From CAIJXB01 sp964439595 (GTDB taxonomy: Bacteria > Chlamydiota > Chlamydiia > Chlamydiales > Rhabdochlamydiaceae), in the NCBI GenBank assembly GCA_964439595.1, contig CAYTOK010000020.1, positions 1 through 29,992 of the forward strand: 29,992 bases of DNA, given 5' to 3'. How positions within the stretch are numbered: position 1 is the stretch's first letter; each line of letters starts with the position of its first letter. The translations under genes and the position numbers were made by a program. Below the pieces are notes generated by a model, which was given only the letters and a program-made list of their open reading frames with translations, searched no databases and was not told the DNA's origin. Positions 22,971 through 29,992 of the stretch are shown here, piece after piece.

Positions 22971-23867
22971 TTATTTTTGTATCTCCCAAATAAAGTTCGG
23001 TAAAGAAAAACAGGACTGATGAACTTTTGCATTATAATATAAGGTGTTCCCTTGTATTTTCTCCACCCTAGATTTTATCTCCTGAAAATCCCGAGGAAGG
23101 TCTATGTCCCCCTTTGTAGCAAATCCAAAAGCCATATATCCACCAATATAGGTGGGAATAACGCCTAGATAGAAAGACACACTTTGATAGCTTTTGCGTA
23201 AATTGCTACAAATCATTTTAAGGCTTTCCCCCTGCAAAGCAGGCACACCTGCCTGATTAACAAAAATCCCTTTTTCCTTTAAAATATTTTTACAACATTT
23301 ATAAAACTCTTCCGTAAATAGTACCTCAGCAGGACCTTCGGGATCCGTAGAATCACATAAGATCACGTCAAACCTCTCAGTGGTGCTTCGCACATATTCC
23401 ATTCCATCGGCAATGACAATTTCCACAAGGGGACTATCCAAACTACCCTGTGAAATGAATGAAAGATATTTTTTGCTAAAAAAAACCACTTCAGGATCGA
23501 TCTCCACAAGAACAATCTTCTTAATAGAGCTGTGTTTTAAGCACTCCCTTAAAACACCTCCATCCCCACCGCCAATAACAAGAACCGTTTCAGCACTTCC
23601 GTGAGCTATAAGAGGAACGTGGGCCATCATTTCATGATAGATAAACTCGTCTTTCTCTGTTAATTGAATTACTCCGTCTAAAACAAGAACTTTACCCCAC
23701 ATGTTATTTTGAAAAATAACTAAATCTTGAAATTCCGTCCTCTCTTCGTAAATAATTTCTTGAACCTGAAAACTTTGTCCCCAGTCTTTGTATAATTTTT
23801 CTTGAACCCTCTCTTCTCCATGCAAAGAAAATATTATTAAAGATAGCGCAAATAGCCACTGTTTCAC
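22971..23867 (-). CDS. speE: Spermidine synthase with N-terminal signal peptide (GTG start)
   Basis: I start this gene at GTG 23867 (298 residues). AAAGGA lies 7 bases upstream of it, and the longer frame to 23942 would run over the start of the divergent pseudouridine synthase gene. The enzyme transfers aminopropyl from decarboxylated SAM to putrescine. Motifs are 'EFQDLVIFQNNMWGKVLVLD', 'DEFIYHEMMAHVPL', the dcSAM loop 'VLVIGGGDGGVLRECLKH', 'KIVLVEIDPEVV' and the catalytic 'DVILCDSTDPEGPAEVLF' with the D-S-T-D-P motif. The N-terminus 'MKQWLFALSLIIFSLHGEE' has the charge, hydrophobic core and small-residue end of a signal peptide, ahead of the normal enzyme start. SpeD in this window has the same addition. 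It lies 71 bases upstream of gpmA on the same strand. Confidence 0.9.
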   Translation of the reverse strand: MKQWLFALSLIIFSLHGEERVQEKLYKDWGQSFQVQEIIYEERTEFQDLVIFQNNMWGKVLVLDGVIQLTEKDEFIYHEMMAHVPLIAHGSAETVLVIGGGDGGVLRECLKHSSIKKIVLVEIDPEVVFFSKKYLSFISQGSLDSPLVEIVIADGMEYVRSTTERFDVILCDSTDPEGPAEVLFTEEFYKCCKNILKEKGIFVNQAGVPALQGESLKMICSNLRKSYQSVSFYLGVIPTYIGGYMAFGFATKGDIDLPRDFQEIKSRVEKIQGNTLYYNAKVHQSCFSLPNFIWEIQK

Positions 23868-23910
23868 AAAAAAATCCTTTTTAAGAGCTGAATAAAAACA
23901 AAAAGGTATC

Positions 23911-24723
23911 ATGGAAATAATTCCCATGCCAGAAAAAACCAATAAACAAACACTAAAACTTCCTGAAAAAAGTCAAGATTTCTTGCCTTTTACTCAAAAT
24001 CCCTGTACCATCTATGGCATGGAACAAAAAAAAAGATTAAGTAAAGCACTTGCAGCAGCAGGTGTAGCTTCAAGAAGACAAGCTGAAGAGCTCATTTTCG
24101 CAGGAAAAGTCACTGTAAACGGAGTTGTCGTTACAGTACCCCAAACCCTTGTGTCTTGGGGAACAGATCAAATTCTTGTAGACAAGGTAAAACTTTCCAA
24201 AGAACAATCCAAGCTATATTTCCTTCTCAATAAACCTAAAGGATATATCTGTTCTAACGCTCGGGTAGGAACCAAACGAATTGTAAGAGATTTATTTGGA
24301 GCCATCCCGGAAAGACTCTTTACCGTAGGACGCCTTGATAGAGAAACCACCGGACTTCTTATTGTAACCAACGACGGACACTTTGCCAACTCAGTTATCC
24401 ACCCTTCTGCAAACATCACCAAAGAATATTTAGTAAAAACTCAAAACGAACCTTTCCACGAACACCTTGTAAAAATTTCTGCAGGAGTTGATATTGACGG
24501 AGATTTTGTAAAACCTGTTAAAGTCACCAAAGTAAGAAAAGGCACACTCAAAATCGTAGTTAAAGAAGGTAAAAAAAGAGAAGTTCGTCTTTTAGTGCAG
24601 CAAGCAGGCCTAGAAGTTCTTGAATTAAAAAGAATTCGTATTGGGGGGCTTCTTCTTGGAGACATCCCGGAAGGAACTTACAGAGAAATGACAGAAGCAG
24701 AAAAAAAAGCGATTTTTTCATGA
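23911..24723 (+). CDS. rluB: RluB/RsuA-family pseudouridine synthase with S4 domain
   Basis: The enzyme isomerises a uridine in rRNA, probably 23S. An S4 RNA-binding domain ('RLSKALAAAGVASRRQAEEL', 'GKVTVNG') spans about residues 41-95. The catalytic domain has 'YFLLNKPKGYICSNA' and the motif 'VGRLDRETTGLLIVTNDG' with catalytic Asp143. It ends with 'EGKKREVRLLVQQAG' and 'ELKRIRIGGL'. I start at 23911, where AAGG lies 5 bases upstream. This gives a 36-residue polar extension not usual in the family. ATG 24019 ('MEQKKRLSKAL') is the alternative that matches the family start but has no clear Shine-Dalgarno. The RsuA/RluB/RluE/RluF specificity is not fixed by sequence. Equivalent to CT723 (yjbC). 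Confidence 0.88.
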   Translation: MEIIPMPEKTNKQTLKLPEKSQDFLPFTQNPCTIYGMEQKKRLSKALAAAGVASRRQAEELIFAGKVTVNGVVVTVPQTLVSWGTDQILVDKVKLSKEQSKLYFLLNKPKGYICSNARVGTKRIVRDLFGAIPERLFTVGRLDRETTGLLIVTNDGHFANSVIHPSANITKEYLVKTQNEPFHEHLVKISAGVDIDGDFVKPVKVTKVRKGTLKIVVKEGKKREVRLLVQQAGLEVLELKRIRIGGLLLGDIPEGTYREMTEAEKKAIFS

Positions 24724-25835
24724 AAAAACGACCTAAGACTGTAAACCCTGAGTGGGACATACTATATCCTCTACTTATTGCTAAGTGGCGTAAACTTATG
24801 GAGTTACCCCTTGGGCCGGAAGACCGCTTACAAACTAGAGAATTTCAGTCCTTAATTAAAAGTCTTTTAGAGTATAGAGAATCTAAAAGCCTTTCCTCTA
24901 AAGAAGCTCTTGGCGCTTACCTTATGTATGAGTGGCCTATTCAATATGCGGAAGCCCTAAGCCTTTTTAAAGAACTTCCTAAAAGACCCCTTAAAGTCCT
25001 AGAGCTAGGAGCGGCCTCTGCCCCCTATTCTCTAGCTGCCGCACAGCACGGCGCTACAGAAATTTTCGCTCTAGACACTCAAGAAATCGCTCTTAAACAT
25101 GGAGCCGATATTTGTGGAAATTTAGGCTATCCTATATCTATTCGAACCGGCGACCCAAAAAATGTAAGAGGATTTCCAGGAACCGGAAAATGGGACCTTA
25201 TTGTACTCTCGCACAGTCTTTTTACTATGTTCCCTTCAGAAGGAGAACAGATTAACTATATTCAATGGCTTTTACCTCTCCTAGAATCTGATGGCCACTT
25301 ACTCATCGTAGAATCCTCAGCAACAGAAGTTAACCGTAAATTCTTATCCCTTCGAGATAGAATAGCTGAGTTAAAAATACCGATAGCAGCCCCGTGTCTT
25401 TGGAAAGGGAACTGCCCTGCGTTAAAACACGGATCTTCTCCTTGTTTTGCTCAAAGACCCCTAGAAAAGCATCCAATGCTTAAGGACATCCAAAGAGCCT
25501 GTCAAATCAATCTTAGTTCCCTTAAAATGTCTTATATCCTTCTTCGCTCTTTAGAATCCCCGCCTGCTCCTTTAGAAGATAATCTCTACCGTGTAGTCAG
25601 CCCTCCTGTAGAGACGTTTAAAGGACAACGTTTCTTCCTTTGCGGAGTCAAAGGAAAGAAAACACTAGGAAGCTCTCTTAAAATCCACCCTAAAGAATCT
25701 AGAGCTTTCGAATATCTACAAAGAGGAGATGTAATCGCTATCAATAACCCTTCTGAAATAGATAATGACATGCAAATTACAGAAAAAACAGAGATTTTAC
25801 TGCACGCTCCCTGCGGGAAGCCTCTTCCCTCTTAA
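24720..25835 (+). CDS. Rsm22-like SAM-dependent methyltransferase family protein with cysteine cluster
   Basis: This 371-residue protein has a Rossmann methyltransferase core from about residue 90: 'LKVLELGAASAPYSLAAAQHGATEIFALD', 'WDLIVLSHSLFTMF' and 'LLESDGHLLIVESSATE' [listed as separate pieces of one domain]. A cysteine-rich segment follows, 'PCLWKGNCPALKHGSSPCFA', then 'LSSLKMSYILLRS'. This order matches Rsm22 (mitochondrial ribosome small-subunit assembly) proteins, where the cysteines hold an iron-sulfur cluster. The bacterial role is likely in small-subunit ribosome maturation (inference). Its ATG overlaps the rluB stop (ATGA), so the two rRNA-related genes are coupled. I think it corresponds to CT724 by position. 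Confidence 0.75.
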   Translation: MKKRPKTVNPEWDILYPLLIAKWRKLMELPLGPEDRLQTREFQSLIKSLLEYRESKSLSSKEALGAYLMYEWPIQYAEALSLFKELPKRPLKVLELGAASAPYSLAAAQHGATEIFALDTQEIALKHGADICGNLGYPISIRTGDPKNVRGFPGTGKWDLIVLSHSLFTMFPSEGEQINYIQWLLPLLESDGHLLIVESSATEVNRKFLSLRDRIAELKIPIAAPCLWKGNCPALKHGSSPCFAQRPLEKHPMLKDIQRACQINLSSLKMSYILLRSLESPPAPLEDNLYRVVSPPVETFKGQRFFLCGVKGKKTLGSSLKIHPKESRAFEYLQRGDVIAINNPSEIDNDMQITEKTEILLHAPCGKPLPS

Positions 25836-25855
25836 TACGGGCAAACAAAAAGATG

Positions 25856-25885
25856 TTTACAGAAAGAGCTTCTCCTAGCTATAGT
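25856..25885 (+). promoter_or_regulatory. Candidate promoter of the DUF47-pit operon
   Basis: TTTACA (25856-25861) and TATAGT (25880-25885) are 18 bases apart and end 29 bases before the ATG of the DUF47 gene. Confidence 0.45.
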
Positions 25886-25914
25886 GCTTATAACTCATTT
25901 AACGGAATTGGTCG

Positions 25915-26589
25915 ATGATTACGATAGCCAGATTATTTGGAAAATCCCCATTTGCCCCCTTGCAAAATCATATGAAGCGGGTAAATAATTGCATGGAAAA
26001 ACTCTCCACTATTTTTGATATTCTTCCTAAAATGGATTTAGAAAAAATAGAAAAACTCTCTAAAGAACTCTCTAATTTAGAACACGAAGCTGACCTTACT
26101 AAAAATGACATCCGCAACCACCTACCTAAAAGCCTCTTTCTTCCGATGGATAGATCTCACTTTTTGGACATCCTTTCCATCCAAGATAGCATTGCAGATA
26201 AGGCAGAAGAAATTGGCATCCTCCTGTCTTTTAAACTGTTAGAAATTGCCCCCCCACTTAAGACAGGATTAGAAGAATTTTATAAAAAAAGCGCTGCCGT
26301 ATTTTTGCAATCAAAAAAAATTATTGAAGAGTTAGACGAGCTTTTAGAGTCTTCTTTTGGAGGCCTTGGTGCTGAAAAAGTAAAAAGCATGGTAGAACAT
26401 ACTGCGTTTTTAGAACATGAAGCAAGGCAAATGCAAAGAAAACTTATGAAGCAAATCTTGTGTCAGGATCCTTCCTTTTCTGCTGCTTCTTTCTACCTTT
26501 GGGAGAACCTCATTCAGCAAATAGGCTCTATTGCCGAACTCTCTGAAAGACTGGCTAATAGAATCCGCATGATATTGGAGTTGAAATAA
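25915..26589 (+). CDS. PhoU-like DUF47 (TIGR00153-type) phosphate-transport accessory protein
   Basis: A 224-residue all-helical protein. It begins 'RLFGKSPFAPLQNHMKRV' and has the DUF47 marks 'LSNLEHEADLTKNDIRNHLP', 'LFLPMDRSHFLDILSIQDSI' and 'ADKAEEIG', with a C-terminal 'LSERLANRIRMILE'. DUF47 proteins are PhoU relatives encoded beside Pit transporters and thought to regulate them or bind metal through acidic E-x-x-x-D motifs, which are present. It lies 7 bases before pit, so the two form an operon. The pair matches CT691-CT692 in Chlamydia. Confidence 0.9.
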   Translation: MITIARLFGKSPFAPLQNHMKRVNNCMEKLSTIFDILPKMDLEKIEKLSKELSNLEHEADLTKNDIRNHLPKSLFLPMDRSHFLDILSIQDSIADKAEEIGILLSFKLLEIAPPLKTGLEEFYKKSAAVFLQSKKIIEELDELLESSFGGLGAEKVKSMVEHTAFLEHEARQMQRKLMKQILCQDPSFSAASFYLWENLIQQIGSIAELSERLANRIRMILELK

Positions 26590-26596
26590 CAGCCCT

Positions 26597-28036
26597 ATGG
26601 AAGTAGAGTTATTTTTTAAAATTCTTGTGTTAGTTGTAGGGTTTTATATGGCCTGGAACATCGGGGCTAATGATGTATCAAATGCGATGGGTACCTCTGT
26701 TGGATCTGGCGCTCTAACCTTAAGAAGAGCCGTCTTACTTGCTGCTGTTTTAGAGTTCAGTGGCGCTTTTTTTGTGGGCTCGAATGTATCTGAAACCATG
26801 CAAAGAGGGCTCATTGACACAGATATTTTCTTAACAGATCCCACCCTCTTAATTCTAGGAATGTGTGCAGCTCTTTTAGCTACCGGGGTCTGGCTACAAA
26901 TTGCCTCCTATTGCGGCTGGCCTGTTTCCACGACCCACGCAATTGTTGGGTCTATTGTTGGCTTTGGATTTATTGTAGGTGGGGTAGAAGCCGTTCAATG
27001 GGAAGAGCTTTCTACAATTGTATTTAGCTGGGTAGCTTCTCCTATTATCAGTGGCATTTTTTCCTATCTAGTTTTCAGCTTGTTACAGAAAAAAATACTA
27101 TTTGCCTTAAATCCCGTAGAATCAACTAAAAAACTTTACCCCTTTCTTATTTTTACAGTTTTTTTTATTTTTTCCCTTATTTTGATGTTTAAAGGTCTAG
27201 AAAATCTCAATCTCACCCTTTCCTTTGCTCAAGTTTTCTTTATCTCAATTCTTGTAGGTCTAATAGCAGCTTTTATTGCGAAGATGCTTGTTCAAAAAGT
27301 AGAAACTCCCATGGGATACCCAAAATCTTCTTCCATTAGCCCTCAAAACATCGTTAGTTTAGAAAAAGCAAGTAAACACCTGCAAAGAGTACAGTCTAGC
27401 TCTGTCGAAGAAGTTCACGATAAAGTCTCCGTTTTACTTAGCGAAATACAAACTCTAACGCAAGAAGTCAAAAAGGAAACCTGTTTTTTTGAAAAAAATA
27501 CAGAATATAAAACTGTAGAAAAAATGTTCGTCTATCTACAAATTCTAAGTGCATGCTTTGTTGCCTTTGCTCACGGAGCCAATGATGTAGCTAATGCCAT
27601 AGGCCCTGTTGCAGCTGTTTTAGATGTAATTAAAAATGGAGCCATCTCAGATGTTGCCATTGTGCCTTCTTGGCTTTTAGCATTTGGGGGTCTTGGCATC
27701 GTTATCGGGTTAGCTACATGGGGATGGAAAGTCATAGAGACAATCGGCAAGAAAATCACAGAACTGACTCCAACTAGAGGATTTTCTGCAGAGTTCAGCG
27801 CAGCTACAACTATTCTCCTTGCCTCTAAAATGGGCATCCCCGTATCAACTACACACTGTATTGTGGGCGCTGTTTTAGGAGTTGGCATGGCAAGAGGAAT
27901 GAGAGCCTTAAACCTCAATATGATCAAAGAAATTGTACTTTCTTGGGTTATCACTATTCCAGCAAGTGCTATTATGAGCATCTTAATTTTCTACTTCTTA
28001 CAAAGCTGTTTCTTACAATTTTTTACAGGCCATTAA
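26597..28036 (+). CDS. pit: Pit-family inorganic phosphate permease
   Basis: A 479-residue membrane transporter of the PiT (PF01384) family with the expected internal duplication. The first repeat has 'NIGANDVSNAMGTSVGSGAL' near residue 21 and 'GWPVSTTHAIVGSIVG'. The second has 'AHGANDVANAIGPVAAV' and 'GIPVSTTHCIVGAVLG'. About ten hydrophobic segments surround a hydrophilic central loop (roughly residues 240-310) containing charged helices. It imports phosphate by cation symport. It follows the DUF47 gene after 7 bases and its stop overlaps that of hemH by 4 bases on the opposite strand. Confidence 0.94.
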   Translation: MEVELFFKILVLVVGFYMAWNIGANDVSNAMGTSVGSGALTLRRAVLLAAVLEFSGAFFVGSNVSETMQRGLIDTDIFLTDPTLLILGMCAALLATGVWLQIASYCGWPVSTTHAIVGSIVGFGFIVGGVEAVQWEELSTIVFSWVASPIISGIFSYLVFSLLQKKILFALNPVESTKKLYPFLIFTVFFIFSLILMFKGLENLNLTLSFAQVFFISILVGLIAAFIAKMLVQKVETPMGYPKSSSISPQNIVSLEKASKHLQRVQSSSVEEVHDKVSVLLSEIQTLTQEVKKETCFFEKNTEYKTVEKMFVYLQILSACFVAFAHGANDVANAIGPVAAVLDVIKNGAISDVAIVPSWLLAFGGLGIVIGLATWGWKVIETIGKKITELTPTRGFSAEFSAATTILLASKMGIPVSTTHCIVGAVLGVGMARGMRALNLNMIKEIVLSWVITIPASAIMSILIFYFLQSCFLQFFTGH

Positions 28037-29022
28037 TTCCTTCGAACCAAAGCCTGGTTCGAAGTCGTCGCTTCTTCCTGAATAATGCGCGCAGCAGCAT
28101 GGATCCAATCATCTCTTCTTCCTAAAGCAGGACATCTATAGGCAGAAACACCCAAAGAGCGCAAAGAGTTAATATAAAGCTCCTCTATTTCGAATAAGGT
28201 CTCAATATGATCTGAAGAAAAACTAAGAGGTATAATAACCACATGTTTTTTTTCTCCAAGCCACTTATCTGGCCTTTGACATAAATCTCCCGTTGAAGGT
28301 TCCAGCCATTTACCTCTTCCAAATTTAGATTGATAAGCAAGCAAGGAACTCGCTAAAGGAAAGGCTTTTTTTATCGCAAAAAAAGACTCCTCACATTCTT
28401 TTTGATAGCTATCTCCCTCCAATATATACTTTACTGGGACACCATGCGCAGAAAAAAACAGCAAAGCCTCCTCTTCCTTAATCTTTTTCTCTAGCAAAAA
28501 CTCTTGGATGAGGGAAATAAAAGCTTGGATATAAAAAGTGTTCTTGGAATACGAGCGAATCCACTTCATACGATTTACATAATTACAGTCTATATGTACC
28601 GAAAACCACCTAGCAATACTTCCGGTAGTTGCGTAACTAAATTGAGGAAATAACGGAAATACCACAATCTCCTCTGGTTTTAGTTCATAAAGAGCCTTTA
28701 AAAAAAGAGGATGCGTACTTTCTATATAGCGGTGAAATGTCAGGGTATGAAGCTCTAATTGCTTAGAAAGCTCCTTCGCAACCCACTCTGTATCTGCAAA
28801 AATAGGAGAGCCTCCTCCTATTTGTTCATAATCTTTTGCCACATTTACGGCTCTTTTTAACGCTATCCTACGAAAAAACCATTTCTGAAAAAAAGCAGGA
28901 AAAGGCGTTCTTATCACATCTTCATCGGTTAGTAAAGAAACTAAAAAACTAGGCACCTCTATAAGATCTCTAGGCCCTCCAAAATTGACAACTACAAGAA
29001 TTTTCTTAATTGCGTTAGACAC
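28033..29022 (-). CDS. hemH: Ferrochelatase
   Basis: A 329-residue enzyme inserting Fe2+ into protoporphyrin IX, the last step of heme synthesis. Conserved parts are 'VVVNFGGPRDLIEVPSFL', 'GGGSPIFADTEWVAKEL', 'PLFPQFSYATTGS', the catalytic His193 in 'LLFFSAHGVPVKY', 'AYQSKFGRGKWLEPSTGD' and 'IPLSFSSDHIETLFEIE' with Glu274. The length and motifs are normal. It is convergent with pit and divergent from the FliY-like gene; hemH beside fliY matches CT485-CT486. Confidence 0.95.
   Translation of the reverse strand: MSNAIKKILVVVNFGGPRDLIEVPSFLVSLLTDEDVIRTPFPAFFQKWFFRRIALKRAVNVAKDYEQIGGGSPIFADTEWVAKELSKQLELHTLTFHRYIESTHPLFLKALYELKPEEIVVFPLFPQFSYATTGSIARWFSVHIDCNYVNRMKWIRSYSKNTFYIQAFISLIQEFLLEKKIKEEEALLFFSAHGVPVKYILEGDSYQKECEESFFAIKKAFPLASSLLAYQSKFGRGKWLEPSTGDLCQRPDKWLGEKKHVVIIPLSFSSDHIETLFEIEELYINSLRSLGVSAYRCPALGRRDDWIHAAARIIQEEATTSNQALVRRN
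28040..28064. terminator. Perfect 10-bp inverted repeat at the pit/hemH convergence
   Basis: CTTCGAACCA (28040-28049) pairs with TGGTTCGAAG (28055-28064) around a 5-base loop, 4 bases after the pit stop and inside the last codons of hemH. There is no T-run on either side, so it could be a weak bidirectional terminator or an mRNA 3'-end stabiliser. Confidence 0.4.
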
Positions 29023-29083
29023 TATATTTTTTTCCTCAAAAAGCTTATGCTAGATTTCATCTATAAAATAAAGGATTTGCCAC

Positions 29084-29833
29084 ATGTTTACTAGACTTTT
29101 TATCATGCTATCTCTTTGTCTTTTATCGCTAGCCGGGTGCGAGCCTAGCCCTCCTAAAACCTATAAAGTGGCTATCGATCCTCTTTGGTACCCTTTAGAT
29201 TTTATGAATAAAGAAAATAATGTGATAGGTTTTTCTACAGAGCTTCTAACTATTATAGGACAAAAAGAACACCTGTCTCTTCCTGTTATCAACACTAACT
29301 GGGATACGCTGCTTCAAGGCTTAAAAATAGGAACATACCCAGCGGTGTTAACTTCTTTATATCCCTATACCTTTAACCTTTCTACTTATGATTTTTCTGA
29401 ATGTTATCTCCCTACAGGTCCTGTTTTAATCCTTCCATCAAATACAAAATATAAATCCTTGCATGATCTAAAAGGAAAAGAAGTAGGGGCTCTTTTTGAT
29501 AGTTCCTCCGTTCTCATACTAGAAAAATATCCCGAAATACTCATCCGAACATATGATAAAGCTTCTTCACTCATCAATGACCTTCTTACAGGAAGAATTG
29601 ACGGAGCACTCCTTCCTATTTTAATTGCAGAATCTTTTACAAGAGGTTCCTTTGTGCATCAGTTAAAAATAGCATCTTCCCCTTTAAATGATGAAGGACT
29701 TCGTCTAGTTACTATACAAGGTAAATACCCCAATTTAATTGCACGTTTCAATAAAGGCCTTAAAAAGATGCAAAAAACGGATGAATACGACAAGTTGCTC
29801 TCTAGATGGCAGCTAATTCAATCTCCTTTCTAA
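29084..29833 (+). CDS. Amino-acid-type ABC transporter substrate-binding lipoprotein (FliY-like)
   Basis: A 249-residue family 3 solute-binding protein. The signal peptide ends in a lipobox 'LSLAGC' (Cys19). The binding domain starts 'YKVAIDPLWYPLDFMNKENN' and 'VIGFSTELLTIIG', and continues with 'NTNWDTLLQGLKIGTYPAV', 'LKGKEVGALFDSSSVLILE', 'RIDGALLPILIAES' and 'FNKGLKKMQKTDEYDKLLSRW'. It would capture an amino acid or small peptide in the periplasm. No permease or ATPase lies in the window, as for CT486. TATAAA and AAAGGA lie upstream of the ATG. A strong terminator follows. Confidence 0.88.
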   Translation: MFTRLFIMLSLCLLSLAGCEPSPPKTYKVAIDPLWYPLDFMNKENNVIGFSTELLTIIGQKEHLSLPVINTNWDTLLQGLKIGTYPAVLTSLYPYTFNLSTYDFSECYLPTGPVLILPSNTKYKSLHDLKGKEVGALFDSSSVLILEKYPEILIRTYDKASSLINDLLTGRIDGALLPILIAESFTRGSFVHQLKIASSPLNDEGLRLVTIQGKYPNLIARFNKGLKKMQKTDEYDKLLSRWQLIQSPF

Positions 29834-29893
29834 GACACGTATCGGGTGTAAAAAATGCTTTTTTTGCCAAAACAAACTACTTCATCCTCTTGA

Positions 29894-29947
29894 CAGCGCG
29901 GAAACCTTGCCCTTCAGGGCATGGAGGAAGCGCTGCCTCTTTTTTTC
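29894..29947 (+). terminator. Strong intrinsic terminator, resembling an IS200/IS605 right-end hairpin
   Basis: An outer stem CAGCGC (29894-29899)/GCGCTG (29930-29935) encloses an inner hairpin CCTTGCCC-TTCA-GGGCATGG (29905-29924, one mismatch). A run of seven Ts in CTCTTTTTTTCTT follows. It lies ~60 bases after the binding-protein gene and works as its terminator by structure. The inner sequence is like the conserved hairpin at TnpB-element right ends. Nothing further is seen to 29992. Confidence 0.7.
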
Positions 29948-29992
29948 TTGTGATAAATTCTTTTGTTAACGCATGCTAAACTCTTCTTTTGA

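Noticed and set aside
23868..23942. Longer spermidine synthase starting at ATG 23942
   Set aside because: It would run over the start of the divergent pseudouridine synthase gene. GTG 23867 has AAAGGA at the right distance and gives a sensible signal peptide.

Overview
The window is a piece of a chromosome from a member of the Chlamydiales outside the genus Chlamydia (an amoeba- or arthropod-associated 'environmental' chlamydia is the best guess; the family cannot be fixed from this window). The basis is gene order recalled from Chlamydia trachomatis: rpsL-rpsG-fusA-rpsJ next to a divergent tail-specific protease (the CT436-CT441 block), nifU-nifS-pgm-yjbC-CT724-birA-rodA (the CT720-CT726 block, here partly shuffled and interrupted by speD and speE), the DUF47/Pit pair (CT691-CT692) and hemH next to a FliY-like binding protein (CT485-CT486). 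The DNA is AT-rich, and the left third is accessory.

Left accessory part (1-9120). The window opens in the C-terminal end of a NEL-type E3 ubiquitin-ligase effector, followed by an AAA-ATPase/PD-(D/E)XK family protein on the other strand. Next come a decayed IS200-type TnpA remnant and an intact-looking IS607-type element (MerR-HTH serine recombinase TnpA plus an unusual TnpB). A cluster of hairpins at the 3' end of tnpB looks like an omega/reRNA. Beyond it lies a ~4.1 kb genomic island in the 3' half of tRNA-Phe(GAA): a perfect 48-bp direct repeat (4977-5024 and 9041-9088) bounds it, and the full tRNA is rebuilt at the right end. The island carries a minus-strand operon (MerR/TipAS-like regulator, secreted serine beta-lactamase-family hydrolase, DUF6483-like helical protein), a twice-frameshifted HGGxSTG-type remnant and phased TGCG motifs near both ends. 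No integrase is visible.

Core part (9165-29992). This holds tsp, the str operon (rpsL, rpsG, fusA, rpsJ with a strong terminator), a divergent eukaryotic-like protein kinase behind a very AT-rich spacer, and rodA with two small trailing genes (one lipoprotein). It continues with birA-speD, the minus-strand set speE / gpmA-nifS-nifU, an RluB-type pseudouridine synthase with an Rsm22-like protein, the DUF47-Pit phosphate uptake pair, hemH, and an amino-acid-type ABC binding lipoprotein ending at a terminator.

The strongest unusual signals are three. (i) The NifS and NifU homologues are both degenerate: NifS lacks the PLP lysine, the catalytic cysteine and the PLP-stacking histidine, and NifU lacks two of three scaffold cysteines, yet the two remain an overlapping gene pair. 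(ii) SpeD and SpeE both keep their catalytic motifs but each begins with what looks like a secretory signal peptide, implying polyamine synthesis outside the cytoplasm. (iii) The IS607 TnpB lacks the usual third RuvC aspartate and the zinc finger but keeps a structured 3' RNA-like region. All family calls are by eye, without database searches.
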